A stretch of DNA of 64,000 bases from Nocardiopsis sp. TSRI0078 (GCF_001905145.1 NZ_LWLB01000007.1:1-64000), one strand, 5' to 3'; positions 1 to 9,216 are shown, counted from the first letter of the stretch. Notes: a model not told the origin generated them from the sequence alone. A program made the numbers and translations.

Positions 1-338
1 GGCGGTTTTCGGTGTTCCTGGCCGGGGTGAAGCCCGGTGTGCTTCCGCGTTTTCCTTGGAAGCGCCCTCCGAGCTTACCGGCTCGAGAACACTGCTCGAA
101 CCAGTTCGTTTCGGAGAGGGTTCCCGAAACCCGAGGACTTCCTCGGGGCTTCGGGGGGCATCCGGCACGCCCGCGCAGATACGCGTTCGCTTCGCTCGGA
201 AGAGGTGTCGCAGCCCCTCGCGGCCTTGGACCGGTCGGTGGCGACTCGGAGTACATTACCCACAGCCCGCCGGTCTGGCAACTCGAACCTCTGGTGACCT
301 GGGTCACACACTGGTCAACTGGTCACACACTGGCTCGG
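1..338. other. Left-edge non-coding stretch with short repeats
   Basis: No convincing gene is seen here. Near the end of sixA there is a 14-bp palindrome (GTGACC-TG-GGTCAC, 294-307). It is followed by two copies of GGTCACACACTGG at 302-314 and 321-333, a 19-bp period. These could be regulator half-sites for a gene left of the window, or part of the sixA 3' end. Confidence 0.4.
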
Positions 339-836
339 TCAGTTCAGCAGCTTCCCCGTGCCGGTTCCCGGGGCGGCGTACAGCCACTCCACCTCCAGCT
401 CGACGGCCGCGACCGTGGCCGGCGCGTAGGACGCCAGGGCCTCACCGCCCACGAAGGACGCCGCCAGCTGCGCCACCGTCGGGTTGTGCGCCACGACCAG
501 GACGGTCTCCGCGTCGGCGTCGACGTAGTTCACCAGTTCCAGGAGCGTGTCCACGCCCGCCGAGTAGGCGGCCTCGGAGTAGTCCACCTCCGGCCGCGAC
601 GCCAGGTCCATCGCGCCCAGTACCCCGTCCAGGGTCTGCCTGGTGCGCATGGCCGCGGAGCAGATCACGTGGTCCGGCGCGTACCCCCGCTCGGCGAGCA
701 GGCGGCCGACCGCCTCCGCCTGGCTCCGCCCCCGGTCGGTGAGGGGGCGGTCGAAGTCCTGGAGCCCGTGTCCGTTCTCGGCCCTGGCGTGCCGCATGAG
801 CAGCAGCGTGCGGTTCCCGCCGCCCATGCCGCTCAC
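339..836 (-). CDS. SixA-type phosphohistidine phosphatase
   Basis: A 165-aa histidine phosphatase superfamily protein. The phosphoacceptor motif LLLMRHARAE lies near the N-terminus and the second catalytic histidine is in VVAHNPTVAQ. Length and motif spacing fit the SixA/Ais branch, which removes phosphate from histidine in signalling proteins; the partner here is unknown. I chose the GTG at 836 because it overlaps the stop of the upstream micro-gene in a GTGA junction, which suggests translational coupling. An ATG three codons further on (827) is the alternative. The reading frame stays open far upstream, but that extension has low-complexity Arg/Pro composition and overlaps the micro-gene. 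Confidence 0.85.
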   Translation of the reverse strand: MSGMGGGNRTLLLMRHARAENGHGLQDFDRPLTDRGRSQAEAVGRLLAERGYAPDHVICSAAMRTRQTLDGVLGAMDLASRPEVDYSEAAYSAGVDTLLELVNYVDADAETVLVVAHNPTVAQLAASFVGGEALASYAPATVAAVELEVEWLYAAPGTGTGKLLN

Positions 837-925
837 GAGACCAGGCTCGTCGCGACGGCGGCGAGCACGCCGATGAACCCCACCATGATCGCCACGATGA
901 CGAACAGTCCCTTCATCCCGGACAC
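833..925 (-). CDS. Predicted 30-aa single-span membrane micro-peptide upstream of sixA
   Basis: A short frame on the same strand as sixA starts at a GTG (925), 9 nt after an AAGGAG Shine-Dalgarno sequence. It reads VSG-MKGLFVIVAIMVGFIGVL and continues AAVATSLVS to a TGA. An ATG at 916 is an alternative start. The peptide is essentially one hydrophobic helix with a Lys near its N-terminal side. Its stop overlaps the sixA GTG by four bases, which supports real translation. I do not recognise a family. It may anchor or regulate SixA, or act mainly as a translational leader. Confidence 0.6.
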   Translation of the reverse strand: MSGMKGLFVIVAIMVGFIGVLAAVATSLVS

Positions 926-1056
926 CGGGCACCACTCCTTCGGTAGTCGACGCGGCCGACGGTTCGTCCGCGTGGCTCCAGGTTAGGCGCGGTCCCCGGC
1001 ACGGGTGCGGCCGCCCGGAGTCCCCGGACGGCCGCACCCCGGCTCCCCGTTTTCCG

Positions 1057-3510
1057 CTACTTGCCGTCCCCGGCGCGGGCCTCCTCCCGACGCTCGTCCG
1101 GGTCGGTGCCGGTGCTCTCCTTCGCACCGGTCTCCTCGTCCCGGCCGGCCTCCTCCTGCGGGGTGGCACCGCCGTCCCCGACCTCGGGGGCGCCCTTGGG
1201 AGTGGACCGGCCGCCGGTCTCGGCGAGCTCGGTCTCGGTGCCCGAGCCGCGGCGCTTGGACCACAGGACCGCGCCGACGAGCACGCCCACGGCCACCACG
1301 GTCACCACCGTCCTGAGGACGACGTCGTCCGCGTAGATCACCACGCTGGGCGCCACGATCAGCGCGACGAGGTTCATGACCTTGAGCAGCGGGTTGATGG
1401 CGGGGCCGGCGGTGTCCTTGAAGGGGTCGCCGACCGTGTCGCCGATGACCGTGGCCTCGTGGGCCTCCGATCCCTTGCCGCCGTGGTGGCCGTCCTCGAC
1501 GAGCTTCTTCGCGTTGTCCCAGGCACCACCGGAGTTGGCGAGGAAGACCGCCATGAGCACACCCGCGGCGATGGCACCGCCGAGGAACGCGCCCAGCGGC
1601 GCGTAGCCCAGGGCGAAGCCGACCGCGATCGGCGCGAGGACCGCCAGCAGGCCCGGGGTGACCAGTTCCCGCAGGGAGTCCTTCGTGCAGATGTCGACCA
1701 CCCGCGCGTACTCGGGCTTTTCCGTGCCGTCCATGATCCCCGGACGGGTGCGGAACTGGTCGCGCACCTCCAGCACCACGCGGCCGGCCGCGCGACCGAC
1801 CGCCATGATGGCCAGTCCGGAGAAGAAGAACACCACGCTGGCGCCGATGATGACGCCGACGAGCACGTCGGGCCGGTCCAGCGAGAGCGAGAACGCGTCG
1901 GTGTCGCCGAGCTGCGCCTGCACCGAGGTGCGGAAGGCGCCGAACAGCGCGGTCGCGGCCAGGACCGCGGTGGCGATGGCGATGCCCTTGGTGATCGCCT
2001 TGGTGGTGTTGCCGACGGCGTCGAGTCCGGTGAGGATCTCGGCGCCCCGGCCCTCCACGTCGCCGGACATCTCCGCGATGCCCTGGGCGTTGTCGGAGAC
2101 CGGGCCGAAGGTGTCCATCGCCACGATGATGCCGACGGTGGTGAGCAGACCGGTTCCGGCGAGGGCCACGGCGAACAGGCTCAGGGTGATGGAGCCGCCC
2201 CCGAGCAGGAACGCGGCGTAGACCGCGCCCGCGATGAGCAGGGCGGAGTAGACGGCCGACTCCAGGCCGACGGAGATACCGGAGAGGATGACGGTCGCCG
2301 CGCCGGTCTCGGAGCTCTCGCCGATGTCGCGGACGGGGCGCCGGTCGGTCTCGGTGAAGTAGCCGGTGAGCAGCTGGATGGCGGCGGCGAGCACCAGGCC
2401 GATGAGGACCGCGGCGATGGCGATGAACCTGGGGTCCGGGTCGGTTCCGGCCGCCTCGATCTCGGCCAGGACGTCCGGGCTGACGCCGGACAGCCCGTCG
2501 AAGCCGGCGGGCAGGTACCAGAAGGAGGTGCCGACGACGAGCAGCGCGGAGATGGCCGCGGAGATGAAGAAGCCGCGGTTGATCGCCGACATCGCCGTCT
2601 TGTCCCGGGCGCGGGGGGCGACCAGGAAGATGCCGATCATGGCGGTGAGCACACCGATCATGGGGACCAGGAGCGGGAACACCAGGCCCTCGGTGCCGAA
2701 GGCGACCCGGCCCAGGATCAGCGAGGCCACGAGCACGACCGCGTAGGACTCGAAGAGGTCCGCGGCCATGCCGGCGCAGTCGCCCACGTTGTCGCCCACG
2801 TTGTCGGCGATGGTGGCGGCGTTGCGGGGGTCGTCCTCGGGGATGCCCTGCTCGACCTTGCCGACGAGGTCGGCGCCGACGTCGGCGGCCTTGGTGAAGA
2901 TGCCGCCGCCCACACGCATGAACATGGCGAGCAGGGCCGCGCCGAAGCCGAAGCCCTCCAGGACGATGGGGGCGTCGCCCCGGTAGAGGAGGACGACGGC
3001 GGCCGCGCCGAACAGGCCGAGGCCGACGGTGATCATGCCCGCCACCCCTCCGGTGCGGAAGGCGATGCGCATGGCGGTGCGGTTGGCGGCGTCGTCGCCT
3101 CCCCGGGCGGCCGCCGCGACCCGGACGTTGCCGCGTACGGCGAGCCACATGCCGATGAAGCCGGTCGCCGACGACAGCAGGGCGCCGAGGGCGAAGAAGA
3201 CCGACCGGCCGATGGCGATGGCCCACGAGTCGGCGGGGAGCATGAGCAGCAGGAACGGGATGAGGACGACGAAGACCGCGAGGGTACGGAACTGGCGTTT
3301 GAGGTAGGCCCCCGCTCCTTCCTGCACCGCGACCGCGATGCCCCGCATCCGCTCTGTGCCCTGTTCTGCGGCGAGGACCTCACGTACCAGCACTCCCGCT
3401 ACGGCGAGTGCCAGAAGCGCCACCACCATGACGATGATGACGAGGGTGAAGTCGGTGCCTGCCAGTGATAGGGCCATGCCGCTTTCAGCGGCGAGGTTGA
3501 GCCCAGACAA
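1057..3510 (-). CDS. hppA: Membrane-bound proton-translocating pyrophosphatase, K+-independent type
   Basis: An 817-aa multi-span membrane protein that hydrolyses PPi and pumps protons. The family signature DVGADLVGKVEQGIPEDDPR, and the NVGDNVGDCAGM acidic motif just after it, are intact. A second substrate-binding segment, GDTVGDPFKDTAGPAINPLL, lies near the C-terminus. The segment NTTKAITKG has Lys and Thr at the positions that separate K+-independent from K+-dependent enzymes, so this should be the K+-independent form (established for the family). A hydrophilic Glu/Gly/Thr-rich tail of about 65 residues follows the last helix. I placed the start at TTG 3510 because AAGGAGG lies 5 nt upstream; ATG 3477 lacks such a site. 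Monocistronic. Confidence 0.95.
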   Translation of the reverse strand: MSGLNLAAESGMALSLAGTDFTLVIIVMVVALLALAVAGVLVREVLAAEQGTERMRGIAVAVQEGAGAYLKRQFRTLAVFVVLIPFLLLMLPADSWAIAIGRSVFFALGALLSSATGFIGMWLAVRGNVRVAAAARGGDDAANRTAMRIAFRTGGVAGMITVGLGLFGAAAVVLLYRGDAPIVLEGFGFGAALLAMFMRVGGGIFTKAADVGADLVGKVEQGIPEDDPRNAATIADNVGDNVGDCAGMAADLFESYAVVLVASLILGRVAFGTEGLVFPLLVPMIGVLTAMIGIFLVAPRARDKTAMSAINRGFFISAAISALLVVGTSFWYLPAGFDGLSGVSPDVLAEIEAAGTDPDPRFIAIAAVLIGLVLAAAIQLLTGYFTETDRRPVRDIGESSETGAATVILSGISVGLESAVYSALLIAGAVYAAFLLGGGSITLSLFAVALAGTGLLTTVGIIVAMDTFGPVSDNAQGIAEMSGDVEGRGAEILTGLDAVGNTTKAITKGIAIATAVLAATALFGAFRTSVQAQLGDTDAFSLSLDRPDVLVGVIIGASVVFFFSGLAIMAVGRAAGRVVLEVRDQFRTRPGIMDGTEKPEYARVVDICTKDSLRELVTPGLLAVLAPIAVGFALGYAPLGAFLGGAIAAGVLMAVFLANSGGAWDNAKKLVEDGHHGGKGSEAHEATVIGDTVGDPFKDTAGPAINPLLKVMNLVALIVAPSVVIYADDVVLRTVVTVVAVGVLVGAVLWSKRRGSGTETELAETGGRSTPKGAPEVGDGGATPQEEAGRDEETGAKESTGTDPDERREEARAGDGK

Positions 3511-4037
3511 TCCGTCCTCCTTGAGACGGGCACGACCTTTTCGGCCCCGTCCACCAAAAAAGCGCGGAACGGTTCGCCGCGTGGGCGCCGGTTCCGTGCG
3601 CGGCTGTGGACGTACCGCCGTCCGGAAGGAGCCTGAGCTGGCCCGACGGCACGCTTGGCGGGGTCGAAGCGGTGCCACCTTTGGTTGTGGTGCGTACCGC
3701 CCGTGCCATGTGCTCACAGGCGGTGATCCGGGGATTCTACGCAGCACACGGAACAAAGGTCAGGTCCGGTTCGGGATTTCTTCAAGACAATCCGAAGATG
3801 TGATCTCCCGGTGATCTCAGGAAGAGGATAAATGCCTTTATCAGCAATATTTGACTTACATGACATCGCATAATGCAGTAACACGATGTTAACGCTAAAG
3901 CCTACATAAGGCCATAAAACAGGAATTAGCACCACTGGCCACACACGCCCCGTCGGTCCCAGGGGGTACTGCGGTCCCAGCAGACTGAGGAGACCGCCGG
4001 CGGGGGCACGGCGGCCGGGCGGAGCCCGCTCCGTCGG
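3511..4037. other. Intergenic region upstream of hppA, locally AT-rich
   Basis: No supported gene. Roughly 3790-3925 is strikingly AT-rich for this chromosome. It contains a 16-bp palindrome (GATAAA-TGCC-TTTATC, 3827-3842) and two GTGATCTC copies 11 bp apart (3800 and 3811). The hppA promoter, read on the minus strand, is most likely here. Confidence 0.5.
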
Positions 4038-5513
4038 CTACCGCCCGAGCAGGCGCATCCCGGAGGGGTCGACGCCCTCGCCCGGCTGGACGCGCCCGGC
4101 GTCCAGGTCGTCGGCCAGGGCCCGGGCGAACGCCGCCACACCGGCCACGTCCACCCCGTGCGGGGCCTCCGGTCCGAACGGCTCCACGCGGTCCGCGCCC
4201 CGCCTCAGCAGGCGTGCGGCGCCGACCGGGTTGCCGCGCTGCGCGTGGGTGAGGCCCACGGCGGTCTGGGCGAGGCCGCGCCACAGCTCCCGCTCCGAGT
4301 CGGGCGAGGACTTCCACACGGCTTCGAGGACTTCGTGGGCGGTGAAAGCGTACCCTCCGTCGAGCAGGCGCTGGGCCTCTTCCAGGCCCTCGGCGGCGGA
4401 GAACACGGCGTCGTCGGGGACGCGCTCGACCTCGCCCTCGCTCCCGTGCGGCAGCGGCCGCCCGTAGCGGTCCCGGGGGCGCTGGTTCTGCGCCTGCCCG
4501 GTGGCGTTGCGGTCCCGGCCGCCGGGGAGCCGCCCGGTGCGCCCGTTCGCGGATTCCGTCGCCATCAGTGCCTCCCCGCCGTTCTCCCTCTCCCGCGAGG
4601 GCTCCGTCCGCGTTTCCGGGGAGATCTCCGCCAGCCACTCCACGAGCGCGCGGGAGACCTCCTCGGGACGTTCCTCGTGCGGAAAGTGTCCCGCACCCGG
4701 AACCTGCCTCCAACGGTAGGCCCCCGTGACCGTGCGCCTCGAAGCGCGTGCCGTCTCGGGCGGGCAGACCAGGTCGAGGGCCCCGTGGACCTGGAGGACG
4801 GGCACGCGCACGGGCGTGCGCATCCGGGCGTTGTAGCGGAGGCCGTCGGCGCGCCACCGCGACCGGAAGATCCAGCGGTGGAACTCCAGGGAGCAGTGGG
4901 AGACCTTCGGGATGGCGAAGGCGCGGCGGTAGCGCTCCTCGACCTCGGGGTCCGGCCAGCCGGGACCGGACCACTCACGCAGCAGGTCGCCCAGGCGCAC
5001 GCACCCGTCGGTCAGGAGCCGGTGCTCGGGGAGGACGGGCAGCTGGGCCTTGAGCATGTGGCGGACGCCCGGCCCTCCGGCGGCCAGGACCCGCGCGGCG
5101 CCTCGCGGGTGCGGCGACGACACCGCGGCCAGGGCGCGCACGACACCCGGGTGGTAGGCGGTCATGGTCCACCCGACGAGGCCGCCCACCCCGTGCCCCA
5201 CCACGGCCGCGTCCCGCGAGCCGAGCGCCCGGACCAGGCCGGCGGCGTCCTGGGCGAGGGTGACGAGGTCGTAGCCGCGCGGGGTCTTGTCGCTGGCGCC
5301 GTAGCCGCGCAGGTCGACGGCGACCGCGCGGTGGCCGGCGGCGGCCAGCGCGGTCAGCTGGGACCGCCAGGCCCACCAGAACTGGGGGAAGCCGTGCAGG
5401 AGGAGCACGAGCGGCCCCTCACCGGCCTCGGCGACGTGGAAGCGCGTGCCCGCGGCGCTGACGGTCCTGTGGGTCCAGGGGCCGTCGACGTAGGCGGCCG
5501 AGTCGTCCAACAC
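4038..5513 (-). CDS. Alpha/beta hydrolase (epoxide hydrolase-like) fused to a DUF309 domain
   Basis: One uninterrupted 491-aa frame holds two proteins that are usually separate. Residues about 1-310 are an alpha/beta hydrolase with the oxyanion region LLHGFPQFWWAW, a nucleophile elbow GHGVGG and a late histidine in GAGHFPHEE. The elbow has His-Gly where an Asp or Ser nucleophile is expected (G-H-G-V-G-G), so activity is uncertain. Residues from about 317 form a DUF309 domain (E-x-W-x8-E-L-W-R-G-L-x-Q-x-A helical motif). A strong internal ribosome site, GGGGAGGCACTG, stands directly before an in-frame ATG at 4565, so a free 175-aa DUF309 protein may also be made. The GTG start lies 9 nt after the holin-like gene, implying one operon. 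Confidence 0.85.
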   Translation of the reverse strand: MLDDSAAYVDGPWTHRTVSAAGTRFHVAEAGEGPLVLLLHGFPQFWWAWRSQLTALAAAGHRAVAVDLRGYGASDKTPRGYDLVTLAQDAAGLVRALGSRDAAVVGHGVGGLVGWTMTAYHPGVVRALAAVSSPHPRGAARVLAAGGPGVRHMLKAQLPVLPEHRLLTDGCVRLGDLLREWSGPGWPDPEVEERYRRAFAIPKVSHCSLEFHRWIFRSRWRADGLRYNARMRTPVRVPVLQVHGALDLVCPPETARASRRTVTGAYRWRQVPGAGHFPHEERPEEVSRALVEWLAEISPETRTEPSRERENGGEALMATESANGRTGRLPGGRDRNATGQAQNQRPRDRYGRPLPHGSEGEVERVPDDAVFSAAEGLEEAQRLLDGGYAFTAHEVLEAVWKSSPDSERELWRGLAQTAVGLTHAQRGNPVGAARLLRRGADRVEPFGPEAPHGVDVAGVAAFARALADDLDAGRVQPGEGVDPSGMRLLGR

Positions 5514-5522
5514 CGTGTGGGG

Positions 5523-6008
5523 CTACCGCATCACCGGAGCGGACACCCGGACGGAGTCGTCGGTGTCGACGGCGTCCCGGGGCGGTCGGATGTCGCCGCG
5601 CAGGATCCCGGTGAGGCGTGAGGTGGTCAGCGCGGTGCGCCGCAGGCCCTCACGCTTGCGGAAGTTGATGAGGGCGAACAGCCCGAAGGCCACGATGAGC
5701 AGCAGGTAGGCGAGCGTGACGATGCCGAGGCAGGCCCACGCGGGCAGACCGAACACCTCGTGCAGGGCGAAGGCGACGGTCACCGAGAGAAGGATGACGA
5801 AGATGTGGGCGAGGACCCCGACGATCGCGAAGCCGGCGACGCCCTTGCCGATCCGGACCGCGTCGGCCTTGGCCTCCATCTTGGCCAGCCTGATCTCCAG
5901 GCTCACCAGTCGGGAGATGTTGCCCGTGGCGTCTGAGACCAGTTCGCTGATGGAGCGGTCGGTGTCCCTGGTGGCGCCAGGCTCACCGGTACCCGGCTTG
6001 TCCGCCAT
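5523..6008 (-). CDS. Phage-holin-family (PF07332-like) membrane protein
   Basis: A 161-aa protein with a polar N-terminus. An amphipathic helix carries the LVSLEIRLAKMEAKAD motif typical of the Actinobacteriophage holin III superfamily. Two transmembrane helices follow (about residues 58-82 and 88-112), then a basic C-terminal tail. In actinomycete chromosomes this family is common and not linked to prophages; its function is unknown. It is the first gene of a two-gene unit with the downstream hydrolase-DUF309 gene. The ATG at 6008 gives the family's usual start; the ribosome site (GAAGGGA, about 10 nt upstream) is weak. Confidence 0.75.
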   Translation of the reverse strand: MADKPGTGEPGATRDTDRSISELVSDATGNISRLVSLEIRLAKMEAKADAVRIGKGVAGFAIVGVLAHIFVILLSVTVAFALHEVFGLPAWACLGIVTLAYLLLIVAFGLFALINFRKREGLRRTALTTSRLTGILRGDIRPPRDAVDTDDSVRVSAPVMR

Positions 6009-6223
6009 CGTGGGGGTTCCCTTCTCTCGGTCCGAACGCACGGATGATCTTCCGCATCCTCGCACATACCCGATCTCCCGTGCCTCTCACGGCACGCGCA
6101 ACACCATCACCGGGTTTCGTCACACGGATGAGTGGGAGAGGGCGACGGCGCCCCGGCCCGTGGCCGGGACGCCGTCGGTCGGGAGCGTGCCCGTGCGGTG
6201 GACGGTCCGACCGGACCGCCCGG

Positions 6224-8194
6224 TCAGTCCCCGTGCTTGGCGGACGGCAGCTGCTTGGCGATGACCTCCATGATCGAGGAGTCGGTCAGCGTGGAGGTGT
6301 CGCCGACGGTCCGGTTCTCGGCGATGTCGCGCAGCAGGCGCCGCATGATCTTGCCGGAGCGGGTCTTGGGCAGCTCGGGGACCGCCAGGAGCCGGGCCGG
6401 CTTGGCGATCGGTCCGAGCGAGGTGCCGACGTGGTTGCGCAGTTCCTGGACCAGGTCCTCGGGGACCTCGTCCCCGCCGCCGCGCAGGATCACGAAGCCG
6501 ACGATGGCCTGCCCGGTGACCTTGTCGGTGGCGCCGACGACCGCGGCCTCGGCCACGCGCGGATGCGAGACCAGTGCGGACTCGACCTCGGTGGTGGAGA
6601 TGTTGTGGCCCGAGACGAGCATGACGTCGTCCACGCGGCCCAGCAGCCACATGTCGCCGTCCGTGTCCTTCTTCGCACCGTCGCCGGGGAAGTACAGGCC
6701 CTCGAAGCGCGACCAGTAGGTGTCCTTGTAGCGCTCGGGGTCGCCCCAGATGCCGCGGAGCATGGACGGCCACGGCTCGCGGACGACGATGAAGCCGCCC
6801 TCGCCGTCGGGGACGGAGTTGCCCTCCTCGTCCACCACGTCGGCGACGATGCCGGGGATGGCCCGCATGGCGGCGCCCGGCTTGCCGGCGGTCACGCCCG
6901 GCAGGGGGCTGACCATGATGGCGCCGGTCTCGGTCTGCCACCAGGTGTCCACGACCGGGGTGCGGTCGCCGCCGATGTGCTTGCGGTACCACATGTAGGC
7001 CTCGGGGTTGATGGGCTCGCCCACCGACCCGATGACGCGCAGGCTGGACAGGTCGAACTTGGCGGGGATGTCGTCGCCCCACTTCATGAAGGTGCGGATC
7101 GCCGTGGGCGCCATGTAGGCGATCGTGACCTTGTACTTCTCGATGATCTCCCAGAAGCGGCCCTTGTGCGGGGTGTCCGGGGTGCCCTCGTACAGGACCG
7201 TGGTGGCCGCGTTGGAGAGCGGGCCGTACACGATGTAGGAGTGGCCGGTCACCCAGCCGATGTCGGCGGCGCACCAGTAGACGTCGGTCTCGGGCTTGAG
7301 GTCGAAGACCGCCCAGTGGGTGTAGGAGGTCTGGGTGAGGTAGCCGCCCGTGGTGTGCAGGATGCCCTTCGGCTTGGCCGTGGTGCCGCTGGTGTACATG
7401 ATGTACAGCGGGTCCTCGGCGTCGTGCGCCTCCGGGGTGTGCTCGGTGCTCTGGGAGTCCACGACGTCGTGCCACCACACGTCGCGGTCGGTCCACTCGA
7501 CGTCCTGGCCGGTGCGCCGGACGACGAGGACCCTCTCGACCGCGGGGCGGTCGGCGACCGCGCCGTCGACGGCGGGCTTGAGCGCGCTCGGCTTGCCGCG
7601 GCGGTAGCCGCCGTCGGCGGTGACGACGAGCTTGGCCTGGCTGTCGTCGAGGCGCTGGCCGAGGGCGTCCACGGAGAAGCCGCCGAACACGACCATGTGG
7701 ACGGCGCCGATGCGGGCGCAGGCGAGCATGGCCACGACGGTCTCGGGGATCATCGGCATGTAGATGGCGACGCGGTCGCCCTTGCCGACACCGAGCTCGG
7801 TCATGGCGTTGGCGGCCTGGGACACCATGTCCTTGAGCTCGGCGTAGGTGATGGTGCGGGTGTCGCCGGGCTCGCCCTCCCAGTGGTAGGCGACCCGCTC
7901 GCCCAGACCGTTGGCCACGTGGCGGTCCACGCAGTTGACGGAGGCGTTGAGCTTGCCGCCGACGAACCACTTGGCGTAGGGCGGGTTCCACTCCAGGGCC
8001 GTGTCCCAGGGCTGGTCCCACTGCAGCCTGCGGGCCTGCTCCTCCCAGAAGGCGAGACGGTCCTCGGCGGCTTCGGCGTAGGCCTCGGCCTTGACGTTGG
8101 CGTTGGCGGCGAGGTCCTCCGGCGGAGGGAAGCTGCGCGTCTCGTGGAGAAGGTTGGACAGTGTCTCCTGGCTCGGGGGAGTGCTGTCGGCCAC
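6224..8194 (-). CDS. acsA: Acetyl-CoA synthetase (AMP-forming)
   Basis: A 656-aa cytosolic enzyme that makes acetyl-CoA from acetate, ATP and CoA. The adenylation P-loop YTSGTTAKPKG, the TWWQTETG motif, the hinge LGRVDDVM and the C-terminal PKTRSGKIMRR are all intact. The lysine in SGKIMRR is the residue adenylated or acetylated in regulation of this family. Length is normal for Acs. The GTG start has AAGGAG close upstream. It is divergent from the Fic-like gene. Upstream of the start there is a short AT-richer stretch (8219-8260) likely to hold its promoter. Confidence 0.97.
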   Translation of the reverse strand: MADSTPPSQETLSNLLHETRSFPPPEDLAANANVKAEAYAEAAEDRLAFWEEQARRLQWDQPWDTALEWNPPYAKWFVGGKLNASVNCVDRHVANGLGERVAYHWEGEPGDTRTITYAELKDMVSQAANAMTELGVGKGDRVAIYMPMIPETVVAMLACARIGAVHMVVFGGFSVDALGQRLDDSQAKLVVTADGGYRRGKPSALKPAVDGAVADRPAVERVLVVRRTGQDVEWTDRDVWWHDVVDSQSTEHTPEAHDAEDPLYIMYTSGTTAKPKGILHTTGGYLTQTSYTHWAVFDLKPETDVYWCAADIGWVTGHSYIVYGPLSNAATTVLYEGTPDTPHKGRFWEIIEKYKVTIAYMAPTAIRTFMKWGDDIPAKFDLSSLRVIGSVGEPINPEAYMWYRKHIGGDRTPVVDTWWQTETGAIMVSPLPGVTAGKPGAAMRAIPGIVADVVDEEGNSVPDGEGGFIVVREPWPSMLRGIWGDPERYKDTYWSRFEGLYFPGDGAKKDTDGDMWLLGRVDDVMLVSGHNISTTEVESALVSHPRVAEAAVVGATDKVTGQAIVGFVILRGGGDEVPEDLVQELRNHVGTSLGPIAKPARLLAVPELPKTRSGKIMRRLLRDIAENRTVGDTSTLTDSSIMEVIAKQLPSAKHGD

Positions 8195-8389
8195 TGTGAT
8201 TCTCCTTACGTAGGCTGTTCACACCCAATTAATCATGTGGTGCAATACCGCGTGAACAACCGGGCCGCCGTACAGCGGCGGGGGCCTCCGGACGCGCGGC
8301 GAACGGACGGCGAGCGGTCGTCCGCCCGCGACGAGCGGTCCCGCGGCGCCGGTGGGGGCGGGGTGGAGGCGGCCGGTGTTACCGGCGCG

Positions 8390-8395
8390 TAGTGT
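8390..8395 (+). promoter_or_regulatory. Candidate -10 element for leaderless transcription of the Fic-like gene
   Basis: TAGTGT lies 8 nt before the GTG at 8404, where no Shine-Dalgarno sequence is seen. This TANNNT-N6-8-start layout recurs through the window. Confidence 0.4.
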
Positions 8396-8403
8396 TGTTT
8401 CCC

Positions 8404-9216
8404 GTGAACCCATCGACTTCTGCCTCCGCGTCCGACCCGCTGGCCCGGATCGCCGAACTGCCCGGTGTGGCGGATGCGGTCGCCGATACACGAACCCTGG
8501 TCGACCGCCTGCTGGGACACCGCGTGCTGCGCCGCCGCAGCAGCGACGTGTCCATGGAGTCCGCCCTGCGCGGCGCGTGCGCGTCGGCCGCGCTGGAGGG
8601 CGCCGAGGTCTCGATCGACGAGATCCGCGAGGGGCATGTGTACGACACGCGCATCAAGGGCGCGCTGCGGGTGTCCGGAGAGCTGGGGAGCCTGGTGGCC
8701 ACCTGGCCGAAGGCGCCGCGCCAGGCGCTGGCCCGGCTGCACACCCTCGCCGCGGCGGACGCGGTGTCCGAGGACGCGCTGGGCCGCCCGCGGATGGCCG
8801 GGGAGCGGGTCGAGGACCCGCTGGAGCTCGGCCCGGCACCGGCTCCGGAGGTGGCACTGGCCCGGTTGGAGGGCCTGTACTCGCTGCTGGGCGCCCGGAC
8901 GTCGGTCCCCGCCCTGGTGACGTCGGCCCTGGTGCACGGCGAGCTGATGGCCGTCCGTCCGTTCGGATGGGGCGACGGCCTGGTGGCGCGCGCGGCGGAG
9001 CGGCTGACCCTGGTGGAGCGGGGCCTGGACCCCAAGTCGCTGGTGCCGTCGGAGCTGGGCCACCGGACGCTGCGGGACGAGTACGGCCCGGCTCTGCGCG
9101 GGTACATGGGCGGCACGCCGGAGGGCGTGGCCGAGTGGGTCGTGTACTGCTGCCGCGCGGTCCGCGCCGGCGCGCAGGACTCGCTGGCCACCTGCGAGGC
9201 CCTCAAGCGCGGCTGA
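8404..9216 (+). CDS. Fic/Fido-fold protein with degenerate catalytic loop
   Basis: A 270-aa protein that database records often label oxidoreductase. The order of elements is that of Fic proteins: an inhibitory-helix motif SAALEG at about 61-66 (pattern [S/T]xxxE[G/N]), then the helix [13 protein letters not shown] leading into [12 protein letters not shown] at about 185-196. This aligns with the Fic loop HPFxx(D/E)GNGRxxR, but the catalytic His is Arg, the acidic residue is Trp, Asn is Asp and the second Arg is Leu. AMPylation by the usual mechanism is therefore unlikely, and a binding or regulatory role is inferred. The start at GTG 8404 is preferred over 8392 because of the leaderless promoter layout. 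Divergent from acsA. Confidence 0.7.
   Translation: MNPSTSASASDPLARIAELPGVADAVADTRTLVDRLLGHRVLRRRSSDVSMESALRGACASAALEGAEVSIDEIREGHVYDTRIKGALRVSGELGSLVATWPKAPRQALARLHTLAAADAVSEDALGRPRMAGERVEDPLELGPAPAPEVALARLEGLYSLLGARTSVPALVTSALVHGELMAVRPFGWGDGLVARAAERLTLVERGLDPKSLVPSELGHRTLRDEYGPALRGYMGGTPEGVAEWVVYCCRAVRAGAQDSLATCEALKRG

Noticed and set aside
1005..3468. Long open frames antiparallel to hppA
   Set aside because: They are Arg/Gly/Asp-rich shadows produced by high GC at third positions; the hppA frame has full family motifs.
3714..3944. 76-codon frame in the hppA upstream region
   Set aside because: No ribosome site, no family, and it crosses the AT-rich promoter-like stretch.
5523..6008. 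Prophage because of the holin-like gene
   Set aside because: This family is common in actinobacterial chromosomes and no phage gene is near.
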